A stretch of DNA of 16,671 nucleotides from an uncultured Eubacteriales bacterium. Its GTDB lineage: Bacteria; Bacillota; Clostridia; Oscillospirales; Acutalibacteraceae. The translations under genes and the position numbers were made by a program. Shown piece by piece: positions 1 to 7,301 of the stretch. Position 1 is the first letter of the stretch. Each line of letters opens with the position of its first letter. The notes under the pieces are model-generated. The model was not told where the DNA came from, did no database searches, and saw only the letters and a list, made by a program, of their open reading frames with translations. Where the stretch lies: positions 1 through 16,671 of the forward strand of contig ONFW01000206.1 in the NCBI GenBank assembly GCA_900317215.1. Reading direction: 5' to 3'.

Positions 1-401
1 CATGGAGCAGTGCTAATGTATCGGGTATTCCGATTCACCGCTTCTGCGAAATGAGGGGCTTTTACTCCCATGAGGAATCCATGAGAAGAATAGCCGAGGA
101 CGTGAAGAACAGCGCCTATGAGATCATAAAGAAGAAAAGGGCGACATATTACGGAATAGCAATGAGCGTAAAGCGTATCTGTGAGGCTGTCGTCAGAGAT
201 GAGAAATCCATTCTGCCGGTATCAAGCATACAAAACGGTAAATACGGCATCAAGGATATAGCCCTGAGCATGCCTGCGATAGTCGGCAAAAACGGGGTAG
301 AAGGACTTGTGCCTATCGAGCTGAACGTAGATGAGATAGCTCAGCTTACCAATTCGGCGTTGAGACTGCAGCAGGTGATCAACGAGAATGTTGAGCTATG
401 A
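1..401 (+). CDS. ldh: L-lactate dehydrogenase, C-terminal part (5' cut by window edge)
   Basis: Catalyses reversible NADH-dependent reduction of pyruvate to L-lactate in the cytoplasm. The gene enters from the left edge; the first whole codon is at 3-5 and the stop TGA is at 399-401, so about 132 C-terminal residues are visible. The visible part starts with WSSANVSGIPI and continues through the KKRATYYGIAMSVKRICEA helix, whose Thr belongs to the substrate-binding helix of the family, then the KYGIKDIALSMPAIVGKNG block and a C-terminal helix. This order is characteristic of L-LDH. Malate dehydrogenase is the closest alternative, but the ATYYGIA and LSMPAIVG segments fit LDH better. The Rossmann domain and the catalytic His/Arg residues lie outside the window. 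The internal ATG at 51 is not the real start, because the frame is open and homologous upstream of it. A terminator follows 21 nt after the stop. Confidence 0.9.
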   Translation, partial: WSSANVSGIPIHRFCEMRGFYSHEESMRRIAEDVKNSAYEIIKKKRATYYGIAMSVKRICEAVVRDEKSILPVSSIQNGKYGIKDIALSMPAIVGKNGVEGLVPIELNVDEIAQLTNSALRLQQVINENVEL

Positions 402-422
402 GCAAATAAGGAGATAAAAAAT

Positions 423-458
423 GAGCTGTCGCTGATTTGCGGCAGCTCTTGTTTTTTA
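423..458. terminator. Bidirectional Rho-independent terminator between ldh and the DHHW lipoprotein gene
   Basis: A 10-bp stem pairs GAGCTGTCGC (423-432) with GCGGCAGCTC (439-448) around a 6-nt loop, with one T-G wobble. On the plus strand it is followed by TTGTTTTTTATT, so it ends ldh. On the minus strand the same hairpin is followed by a six-T run (complement of the A run at 416-421), so it also ends the convergent lipoprotein gene, whose stop lies at 456-458. Confidence 0.85.
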
Positions 459-1649
459 TTCTGCGGTCTCTGCGCCGACAAGCGCCCTCATCTCATCACA
501 GCGTAAGGGCGTTGCGGAGGCCATAGCGTTGTTGATAATAATGAGCTCATCTATCCCGTTGTCCTTAAGGTATTTCTGAAGATCAAATTCAATATAGCGG
601 AAGTCGATCATGTGAGTCTCACTGTAGGTCAGCGCAATAAGGGGACTGAACGCATTGCCGTAGGATTCCTTGAGAATAGCGACCTTTTTGCCGTTGCCGT
701 CCTTGTTTTTGCAGACCATGAGGGGAGTATCTCCGCCAAGGAAGACGCCGTAGGCATTGGCGCCCTCTGCATAGGTATGGAAAAGCCTTGTCTGCTGAGG
801 ATTCTCGCCGTTCTCATCATATAAAAAGGTCTCTGTATCCTTGTCCGCGGTATAATAATGCACGGTGTCGGCATCAATAAGGGAATTATCCACACTTCCT
901 GAGAGACTGCCGTAATAGCCCTCGATCTGCCCCTCCTCAAGTTCGGAAAGCTTGAGATAATCAACGCCTGCGACCTTGCAGAACTCCTTGTAGGCATAAT
1001 ATGCTCCGAGTCCTGTCCAGTGATGATCGGTGTTGAAGTAGATGTATTCGTCTCTGTGATGAGAAATTATATCATAGGTATTTACGGGTGTAACGGATTT
1101 ATCCAGGTTATCAAGGATAGTGTTGATATATTCCTTTTGATCTGAAATGCCGTATTCACCAAAGAATCTCTCGGGCAGAGTAACGCCGCAATGTGTGGGT
1201 ACTATAACATTGTAGACCTTAACATCGCTGCCGAGAGCGCTTGCCACGGTATTCACGGTGGCGGCATAGTTCTTTGCAAGATCCTCATTTCCGTAGAACA
1301 TCTCATAAACAGAGCGGTTATAAAGAAGCAGACCCTCAGTCATGGTTCCCAGATCTGTGCCGTCATCATTTTTCAGTGCAGGAAGCTCTCCGCTCTCCTT
1401 TGCGTCGGTGGGGTCGGAGCTGTCGGACTTTGATGCCTCAGAGCTTTGCTCGGAGCTTTCTTCTGTGCTTGCCTCGGAGCTGCTTTCATCTGCAGAAGCG
1501 TCAGAGACTTGAACGGAGTTTTCTACAGACTGAGCAGAGCCTGCGGACGAGGTTTTTTCCGAGCCGCCGCCGTTCTGACAGGCTGAAAAGGAAAGAAGGC
1601 TTGTTGCGAGAAGCATAACGGCGCATGCTTTTATTCTAAGGTTTTTCAT
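456..1649 (-). CDS. Secreted lipoprotein with AlgX/DHHW-type SGNH-like domain
   Basis: A 397-residue exported protein. Residues 1-24 form a lipoprotein signal: basic start, hydrophobic core and Cys24 after FSA, a slightly atypical lipobox with Phe at -3. Residues 25-90 are a low-complexity Ser/Glu/Ala linker that probably spans the wall. The globular part from about 100 carries the family-naming DHHW motif at 208-211 (context YFNTDHHWTGLGAYYAY) and a later ILKESYGNAFSPL block. By analogy with AlgX/AlgJ, D208, H210 and S329 would be the permuted SGNH triad. AlgX relatives O-acetylate exopolysaccharide; in Firmicutes the substrate of DHHW proteins is unknown, so the role here is only a guess at envelope-glycan modification. 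The start is backed by AAAGGAG 7-8 nt upstream and a promoter at 1680-1708. No acyltransferase partner is adjacent; the gene stands alone between two terminated or divergent units. Confidence 0.8.
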   Translation of the reverse strand: MKNLRIKACAVMLLATSLLSFSACQNGGGSEKTSSAGSAQSVENSVQVSDASADESSSEASTEESSEQSSEASKSDSSDPTDAKESGELPALKNDDGTDLGTMTEGLLLYNRSVYEMFYGNEDLAKNYAATVNTVASALGSDVKVYNVIVPTHCGVTLPERFFGEYGISDQKEYINTILDNLDKSVTPVNTYDIISHHRDEYIYFNTDHHWTGLGAYYAYKEFCKVAGVDYLKLSELEEGQIEGYYGSLSGSVDNSLIDADTVHYYTADKDTETFLYDENGENPQQTRLFHTYAEGANAYGVFLGGDTPLMVCKNKDGNGKKVAILKESYGNAFSPLIALTYSETHMIDFRYIEFDLQKYLKDNGIDELIIINNAMASATPLRCDEMRALVGAETAE

Positions 1650-1679
1650 ATCGGTATTCTCCTTTCAATAGCTTTGTAA

Positions 1680-1708
1680 AGTATAGCATATTTTCGCTGC
1701 CTGTTCAA
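1680..1708 (-). promoter_or_regulatory. Sigma-A promoter of the DHHW lipoprotein gene
   Basis: On the minus strand TTGAAC (1703-1708) is separated by 17 nt from TATACT (1680-1685), which is preceded by TGC, giving an extended -10. It lies 30 nt upstream of the lipoprotein start codon. Predicted from sequence only. Confidence 0.7.
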
Positions 1709-1847
1709 TGTCAATACTAAAAGATATTTTTCATAAAAAGAGCGGGTAATTATCAAGAATTGCCAAACAGCAATATTTACAAAAAAACGCTCAACATATT
1801 GTATGATATTTCTGAGAGAATAGGACGGAGAGCTGAAACAAAGGGTA

Positions 1848-1876
1848 TTGAATAATTGCAGAAAAAATGGTATCAT
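1848..1876 (+). promoter_or_regulatory. Sigma-A promoter of the recJ-rel operon
   Basis: TTGAAT (1848-1853), a 17-nt spacer and TATCAT (1871-1876) with an upstream TGG (extended -10) lie 37 nt before the recJ ATG. It is divergent from the lipoprotein promoter; the 264-bp intergenic region 1650-1913 holds both and no other clear element. Confidence 0.65.
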
Positions 1877-1913
1877 ATAAAGATAAAACAGATGAATAAA
1901 GAGCGGTGCTTAT

Positions 1914-3959
1914 ATGAAAAAATGGTTGTTTTCCGAGCTTGATAAAAATGTTATAAAGGAGTTTTCTCAAAAAACAGGGCTGCCTGTTTTTACAGCTATG
2001 CTGCTGCATCTGAGAGGCTTCACCGAGCCTGGTGAGATAGAGAAATACTTTGATGCCTCATGCACTCTTCCCGATCCGTTTCTGATAAAGGATATGGATA
2101 AAGCGGTAAAAAGGGTTAACGAGGCGATAAGCTCTTATGAGCCGGTGTGCATTTTCGGAGACTATGACTGTGACGGTGTTACCGCTACGGCACTGCTGTT
2201 TTCATATCTTCAGTCTGTAGGCGCAAATGTGTCATACTACATACCGGACAGGAACGCAGAGGGCTACGGCATGAACATCAGGGCGATAGATCAGCTCAAG
2301 GAAAAAGGAGTCAGCCTGATAATAACCGTAGACAACGGCATTTCGGCGCTTGAAGAGGTGAGCTATGCATCACGGCTCGGGATAGATACCGTTGTTACAG
2401 ATCATCACAAGCCGCTTGACCTTCTGCCAAATGCGATAGCTGTTGTGGATCCTCATAGACTTGATGATAAGTCTGAATTCAAGTATTACTGCGGTGCAGG
2501 AATAGCGCTCCTGCTTGCAGCAGCTCTTGAGGGGAACGAGCTTTCCGTGCTTGAGAACTACGCCGATCTTGCAGCAATAGGTACCGTTGCGGATCTTGTG
2601 CCATTGAGCGGCAGCAACCGATCAATAGTAAAAACAGGGCTTCAGCTGCTCGAAAACAGTGACCGTACAGGCATTACGGAGCTGTGTGAAATGGCGCAGA
2701 TAGAAAAGATGAATGCCGGTAATATCGGCTTTAAGCTTGGCCCGCGTATAAATGCGGCAGGTCGTCTCGGCTCGCCTTATGATGCTTTGGCGCTGCTTCT
2801 CAGCGAGGATCCGGAGGAAGCACATGAGCTTGCCTCTCGACTCAATAATCTTAACAGCAGGAGACAGGCTATCGAGAACGATATATTTGAAGACATCTGT
2901 GAGATGCTCAGAAACGACCCTCAGCTTACCTATGACCGGATACTTGTTGTTTCGTCAGAAAAATGGAATGCGGGCGTTGTGGGGATAGTCGCCTCAAAAA
3001 TAGTAGAAAAATATGGAAAGCCCTGTGTGATAATATGCGAGGATGATGAAATATGCAAGGCTTCAAGCAGGAGCATTACGGGCTTTTCAATAGTTGATGC
3101 TATCTTTGCATGCTCGGGACTTCTTGAAAAATTCGGAGGGCATCCTATGGCTGCGGGACTGAGCATAAAAAGAGAAAGGATAAACGATTTCAGACGGGCG
3201 ATAAACGACTATGCGGACAAGCTTGACTATATGCCGCTCCCGTCACTTAAAATAGACTGTACATTAAAGCCGGAGGGCTTGTCGGTAGATATGGTCCATC
3301 AGCTTCAGGCGTTTGAGCCCTTTGGCTACGGAAATCCCAAGCCGGTATTTGCGCTGAAGGGTATGAAGCTGGAGCAGATAGTGCCGTTGTCGGGAGGAAA
3401 GCATATAAAGCTTATCGTGTCAAGGGATAAGGCAAGGCTCGGACTTGTCAGATTCTCAATGACTCCGGAGGAGTTTCCCTATTCCGAGGGGGCAATGCTT
3501 GATTTTGCGGTCAGCCTTGATTTAAACGTATATCAGCAGAAGGAAAATGTTTCATTCACTATAAAGGACATAAGACCTGCAGATTTTGACACGGAGAAGG
3601 CTATGCTCGGGATACAGCTTTACGAGCAGTATCAAAAGGGAATAAAAAGGAAGGAACTTGCAAATGAGTACCCGACGAGGGACGATTTTGCGGCAGTATA
3701 CAGATATATTAAGGCTGCGCAGAGAGAGCGTTTTACAGCAGCCTCGGTTTTGTCGGCTATCGGCAGCGAAAAACTCGGAGCTTTCAAGCTGTTGATGATA
3801 TTCGATATCATGAATGAGCTTAAGCTGATAGATTATTCAAGGGATAACGAGGAAATTCATGTAAGGGTAAGAAATAATTCCGTCAAGGTCGATCTCAATG
3901 CATCGGCAATTTACGGAGGGCTGAAGGAGGATGTGCAATATGTCAGAGATAACACATAA
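1914..3959 (+). CDS. recJ: Single-stranded-DNA-specific 5'-3' exonuclease RecJ
   Basis: Degrades single-stranded DNA from 5' ends during recombinational repair and mismatch repair. The 681-residue protein has the DHH phosphoesterase core with motif I DYDCDG at 83-88 (E. coli DFDADG), the DHH triplet at 163-165, a conserved GPRINAAGRLG block around 276-286, and a DHHA1 module with GGHPMAAG at 408-415. An OB-like region follows at about 445-555, and a C-terminal extension of about 120 residues is seen in longer Firmicute RecJ proteins. It is longer than E. coli RecJ and somewhat shorter than B. subtilis YrvE. The ATG at 1914 has a weak ribosome site (AAGAGCGG) but a good promoter just upstream. 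It is the first gene of an operon; its last 20 nt overlap rel, which suggests translational coupling. All catalytic motifs look intact. Confidence 0.95.
   Translation: MKKWLFSELDKNVIKEFSQKTGLPVFTAMLLHLRGFTEPGEIEKYFDASCTLPDPFLIKDMDKAVKRVNEAISSYEPVCIFGDYDCDGVTATALLFSYLQSVGANVSYYIPDRNAEGYGMNIRAIDQLKEKGVSLIITVDNGISALEEVSYASRLGIDTVVTDHHKPLDLLPNAIAVVDPHRLDDKSEFKYYCGAGIALLLAAALEGNELSVLENYADLAAIGTVADLVPLSGSNRSIVKTGLQLLENSDRTGITELCEMAQIEKMNAGNIGFKLGPRINAAGRLGSPYDALALLLSEDPEEAHELASRLNNLNSRRQAIENDIFEDICEMLRNDPQLTYDRILVVSSEKWNAGVVGIVASKIVEKYGKPCVIICEDDEICKASSRSITGFSIVDAIFACSGLLEKFGGHPMAAGLSIKRERINDFRRAINDYADKLDYMPLPSLKIDCTLKPEGLSVDMVHQLQAFEPFGYGNPKPVFALKGMKLEQIVPLSGGKHIKLIVSRDKARLGLVRFSMTPEEFPYSEGAMLDFAVSLDLNVYQQKENVSFTIKDIRPADFDTEKAMLGIQLYEQYQKGIKRKELANEYPTRDDFAAVYRYIKAAQRERFTAASVLSAIGSEKLGAFKLLMIFDIMNELKLIDYSRDNEEIHVRVRNNSVKVDLNASAIYGGLKEDVQYVRDNT
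3924..3930 (+). promoter_or_regulatory. Ribosome binding site deciding the rel start
   Basis: AAGGAGG at 3924-3930 directly abuts an ATG at 3931, leaving no spacer, but sits 9 nt before a second in-frame ATG at 3940. Only the second has workable spacing, so Rel should begin MSEITHKYY rather than MCNMSEI. Confidence 0.8.
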
Positions 3960-6120
3960 GTATTATCAGGATTATCACGAGCTTGTTGAGCTAATGAAAA
4001 AGAGCGACCACGACTACGATTTTGCTCTTATTGAAAAAGCCTACGAATTTGCCGAGCAGAAGCACGGGGATCAGAGAAGAGCCTCAGGCATACCGTATAT
4101 TCTTCACCCGACCTCTGTTGCATGTATCCTTGCAGAGCTTGGAATGGATTCCGAGTCCGTAGCAGCCGCTCTGCTGCACGACGTGGTGGAGGATACGCCT
4201 GTCACACTTGACGAGATAGTCAAGCTTTTCGGGCGGGAGATAGCAGGTCTTATAGACGGAGTTACAAAGCTCGGAAAAATACCCTATTCTTCAAGAGAGG
4301 AGCAGCAGGCGGAGAATATCCGCAAGATGCTCATTGCAATGTCCAATGATATCAGGGTCATCATAATCAAGCTTGCCGACCGGCTTCATAATATGCGTAC
4401 ACTCGAGTGTATGAAGGAGCAGCATCGCAGGGACAAGGCGCTTGAGGTAATGGAGGTGTATGCGCCCATAGCTCACCGGCTCGGAATAAGAGCGATCAAG
4501 GAGGAGCTTGAGGATCTTTCTATCCGATACCTTGACCCTGTAGGCTACATGGAGATCGAACACCAGCTTGAGAAGAAAAGCACTGACAGGATACACTTTG
4601 TCTCTGAGATCAAGCAGCAGCTTTATAACCGTTTAAAAAATGAGATCAATAATGTCTATATCTCTGGACGTGTAAAGAGCATACACGGCATATACAAAAA
4701 AACCTTTATGAAGGGCAAGACTATGGATCAGATCTATGACATCTTTGCCGTTCGTGTTATTGTAGATACTGTGGCGGACTGCTATAATGTGCTCGGTATA
4801 GTACACGATATGTTCAAGCCGCTGCCAAACCGCTTTAAGGATTACATCTCCACACCAAAGCCCAATATGTACCAGTCTCTCCACACAACGGTCATAGGCA
4901 AGGAGGGAGTCCCCTTTGAGATACAGATAAGAACGTGGGAAATGCATTATACTGCCGAATACGGCATTGCAGCTCACTGGAAGTATAAGGAAGGCATTAC
5001 AAAGAAGGATTCTCTTGACGAAAGACTTGCCTGGATAAGAAAAATGCTCGAGAATCAGAGCGATAACGATTCCACCGATATAGTCCGCACTATAAAAATG
5101 GATCTTGCGCCTGAGGAGGTATTCATCTTCACACCTAAGGGAGACGTCATCAACCTTCCTACAGGTGCAACGGTAATAGACGTTGCCTATGCGATACACA
5201 GCGGCGTAGGCAACCGCATGATAGGAGCAAAGGTTGATAAAAGGATCGTTCCGATTGACTACAAGGTCAAGACAGGCGAGATAGTTGAGATAATCACCTC
5301 CAAGGAGGAGGGCGGTCCCAAGAGAGACTGGCTCAACATTGTAAAGACGAGTGAGGCAAGGAGCAAGATAAGGCTCTGGTTCAAAAAGGAAAAGCGCGAT
5401 GAGAATATTATCGAGGGCAGGCTGCAGCTCGAGACTGAGTTCAGAAGACTCGGCATCCATATTCCCGAAAAGGAGCTTGAGGATTTCCTGTCTGATGTGA
5501 TCCGCAGACAGAACTGCAATTCTCTTGAGGACTTCTATGCGTCAATAGGCTACGGAGGTATACAGCTCTGGAGGATCCTTCCAAAGCTCAAGGAGGAGTA
5601 TATCAAGCGATATACTGTTGCAGATGAGCAGTCAGTCGTATTGACCGAGCCGGTCAGGAAGAAGATAAGCGGCGGTGTTCATATTGAGGGGATAGACGAC
5701 TGCCTTGTAAAGTATTCACGCTGCTGCAATCCTCTGCCCGGCGATGACATAATAGGCTTCATTACGAGAGGCTACGGTGTATCCATTCACAAGAGAAGCT
5801 GTACAAATGTTCCAAAGGATATCAGCGCCTGTGAGGAGCCCGAACGCTGGGTAAGGGCTGAATGGGCGGATACGGTCACAAACGAGACGTTTCAGTCCAA
5901 TCTGCAGATCACGGCGACCGACAGAACAGGACTTCTTGCCGATATTACAAACCAGCTCTCTGCAATGCATTTGTTTATACACACGCTCAATTCCCGTGAG
6001 GTCAAGAACGGAATGGCGTTTATTGAGGTATGCATCACCGTAAACGGAATAAATCATCTGAAAATGGTGATTAGCCGCCTGAGCGGCATCAACGGGATCG
6101 TATCGATAGGCAGAAGCTGA
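3940..6120 (+). CDS. rel: Bifunctional (p)ppGpp synthetase/hydrolase Rel
   Basis: Long RelA/SpoT homologue that makes (p)ppGpp from ATP and GTP/GDP on starved ribosomes and also hydrolyses it. Numbered from the ATG at 3940, the 726-residue protein shows an HD hydrolase domain (HD at 80-81, ED at 84-85). The synthetase domain carries RFKD at 298-301, the positively charged signature of bifunctional Rel/SpoT rather than the EXDD type of proteobacterial RelA, followed by STPKPNMYQSLHTTV. A TGS domain spans about 393-455. A Cys-containing zinc-finger region (Cys-Cys at 595-596) and a C-terminal ACT/RRM domain (about 650-726) follow. Both catalytic halves look intact. The gene overlaps recJ by 20 nt and is followed 18 nt later by dtd, an order common in Clostridia. 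Confidence 0.96.
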   Translation: MSEITHKYYQDYHELVELMKKSDHDYDFALIEKAYEFAEQKHGDQRRASGIPYILHPTSVACILAELGMDSESVAAALLHDVVEDTPVTLDEIVKLFGREIAGLIDGVTKLGKIPYSSREEQQAENIRKMLIAMSNDIRVIIIKLADRLHNMRTLECMKEQHRRDKALEVMEVYAPIAHRLGIRAIKEELEDLSIRYLDPVGYMEIEHQLEKKSTDRIHFVSEIKQQLYNRLKNEINNVYISGRVKSIHGIYKKTFMKGKTMDQIYDIFAVRVIVDTVADCYNVLGIVHDMFKPLPNRFKDYISTPKPNMYQSLHTTVIGKEGVPFEIQIRTWEMHYTAEYGIAAHWKYKEGITKKDSLDERLAWIRKMLENQSDNDSTDIVRTIKMDLAPEEVFIFTPKGDVINLPTGATVIDVAYAIHSGVGNRMIGAKVDKRIVPIDYKVKTGEIVEIITSKEEGGPKRDWLNIVKTSEARSKIRLWFKKEKRDENIIEGRLQLETEFRRLGIHIPEKELEDFLSDVIRRQNCNSLEDFYASIGYGGIQLWRILPKLKEEYIKRYTVADEQSVVLTEPVRKKISGGVHIEGIDDCLVKYSRCCNPLPGDDIIGFITRGYGVSIHKRSCTNVPKDISACEEPERWVRAEWADTVTNETFQSNLQITATDRTGLLADITNQLSAMHLFIHTLNSREVKNGMAFIEVCITVNGINHLKMVISRLSGINGIVSIGRS

Positions 6121-6138
6121 CGAAAAAGAGGAAACAGA

Positions 6139-6591
6139 ATGAAAGCGGTATTACAGAGGGTCACCGAATGTACGGTGACGGTAGAGGGAAGGATTACAGG
6201 AAGTATAAACAGCGGATTTCTGATACTTCTGGGAGTTGAAAAGGGAGATTCACACAGCGATGCTGAAAAGCTTGCAAGAAAGACAGCGGGACTGAGGATA
6301 TTTACCGACGAAAACGATAAGATGAACCTGTCTCTTGCCGATATAGGCGGGGGAGTGCTTGTTGTATCAAATTTTACTCTTTGCGGAAGCTGCCGCAAGG
6401 GGAGAAGGCCGAGCTTTGACGGAGCGGCAGCTCCGGAGACTGCTGAGCCGCTGTATGAATACTTCTGCAAATGTCTGCAGGAAAACGGAGTTACTCAGGT
6501 CGAGAAGGGGATCTTCGGCGCGGATATGAAGGTAGCGCTTCTAAATGACGGCCCTGTTACCCTTATCATTGATTCAAGAGAGCTTGCATGA
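6139..6591 (+). CDS. dtd: D-aminoacyl-tRNA deacylase
   Basis: Removes D-amino acids (and mischarged glycine) from tRNA, protecting translation. The 150 residues match the compact DTD family length. Both active-site signatures are present: SNFTL at 77-81 (SQFTL in E. coli, so Gln is replaced by Asn) followed by a KGRRPSF segment, and NDGPVT at 136-141 for the Gly-Pro motif that excludes L-amino acids. The N-terminus MKAVLQRV is canonical. The ribosome site AGAGGAA lies about 8 nt before the ATG. It is transcribed with rel, 18 nt downstream of it. Position next to rel is conserved in many Firmicutes. Confidence 0.95.
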   Translation: MKAVLQRVTECTVTVEGRITGSINSGFLILLGVEKGDSHSDAEKLARKTAGLRIFTDENDKMNLSLADIGGGVLVVSNFTLCGSCRKGRRPSFDGAAAPETAEPLYEYFCKCLQENGVTQVEKGIFGADMKVALLNDGPVTLIIDSRELA

Positions 6592-6654
6592 AGACAGGGG
6601 ATAAAGCTTTGCAATGAAGCCTGCTGCATAAGGGCGCAGCAATATTTAATGATC

Positions 6655-6658
6655 GGAG
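6655..6658 (+). promoter_or_regulatory. Ribosome binding site deciding the MBL gene start
   Basis: GGAG at 6655-6658 is only 1 nt from an ATG at 6660 but 7 nt from the in-frame ATG at 6666, so the second ATG is the likely start. Confidence 0.6.
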
Positions 6659-6665
6659 CATGATT

Positions 6666-7301
6666 ATGTTTAAAGTAAAATGCTTTACACTTGGTGAGCT
6701 TGGAGCAAATTGCTATCTGGTATCGGATGAGGAAAGCGGAGAGTCGTTTGTTGTTGATCCGGGTGACGTTTCGCCTGCTCTCAATGCCGGTATCGACAGC
6801 ATCGGCGCAGACAAGCTGAAATATATACTCCTCACGCACGGGCATTTTGACCATATAGGAGGAGCGGCGTCTCTCAAGAGACGCTGCCCTTCCGCAAGGA
6901 TCGTCATAGGCAAGCAAGACAGTGCCTTTCCGGGTAATGATGAGCTGAATCTCTCATGGCATTTCGGCCTTGATATCGACCCATTTAACTGCGATATCCT
7001 TGTAAATGACGGGGACAGGCTTCCCTTCTGTAAGGAGGAGATCCAGGTCCTGCACACTCCGGGGCATACAAGAGGAAGCGTCTGCTACAGGCTCGGAAAC
7101 ACTGTTTTTACCGGCGATACGCTTATTACCGGAACAACGGGGAGAACAGATTTCCCTACCGGAAGCTATGATGACATGGTAAAGTCGATCGCAAGGCTTG
7201 CGGCTATTCCCGAGGATCTCACCGTATACTGCGGTCACGGAGAAGGCTCGACGCTCGACAGGGAGAGAGCGACTAATTATTTTATGAGGATGACTAAATG
7301 A
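6666..7301 (+). CDS. Metallo-beta-lactamase-fold hydrolase (glyoxalase II-like)
   Basis: A 211-residue single-domain MBL protein, probably a cytoplasmic metal-dependent thioesterase or related hydrolase. The full set of binuclear-metal ligands is visible: HGHFDH at 58-63, the His of TPGHT at 134, the Asp of FTGDTL at 151 and the His of CGHGEG at 191. Length and the GRTDFPTGS loop resemble YcbL/YqgX-type short glyoxalase II relatives, which lack the C-terminal substrate domain of true GloB, so the substrate cannot be named. The ATG at 6666 is preferred over 6660 from ribosome-site spacing. Its stop overlaps the hemZ start as ATGA, consistent with coupled translation. It lies 74 nt after dtd; that gap contains only a weak 6-bp hairpin and no promoter that I can see. 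Confidence 0.85.
   Translation: MFKVKCFTLGELGANCYLVSDEESGESFVVDPGDVSPALNAGIDSIGADKLKYILLTHGHFDHIGGAASLKRRCPSARIVIGKQDSAFPGNDELNLSWHFGLDIDPFNCDILVNDGDRLPFCKEEIQVLHTPGHTRGSVCYRLGNTVFTGDTLITGTTGRTDFPTGSYDDMVKSIARLAAIPEDLTVYCGHGEGSTLDRERATNYFMRMTK

Noticed and set aside
1..50. Start of the first gene at ATG 51
   Set aside because: The frame is open to the left edge and residues before it (WSSANVSGIPI) are clearly LDH, so the gene is truncated by the window, not by a late start.
1401..1580. Repetitive Ser/Glu-coding stretch as a possible tandem-repeat or phase-variable tract
   Set aside because: The codons are varied and there is no exact repeat unit long enough for slippage; it is best read as a low-complexity linker.
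4633..5460. Long open frame on the minus strand (about 275 codons) inside rel
   Set aside because: It lies wholly within a confidently assigned gene, has no family motif or ribosome site, and its composition is that expected of an antisense shadow.
6622..6641. TGCTGC/GCAGCA hairpin between dtd and the MBL gene
   Set aside because: Only a 6-bp stem with an 8-nt loop and no T run; not convincing as a terminator or regulatory element.
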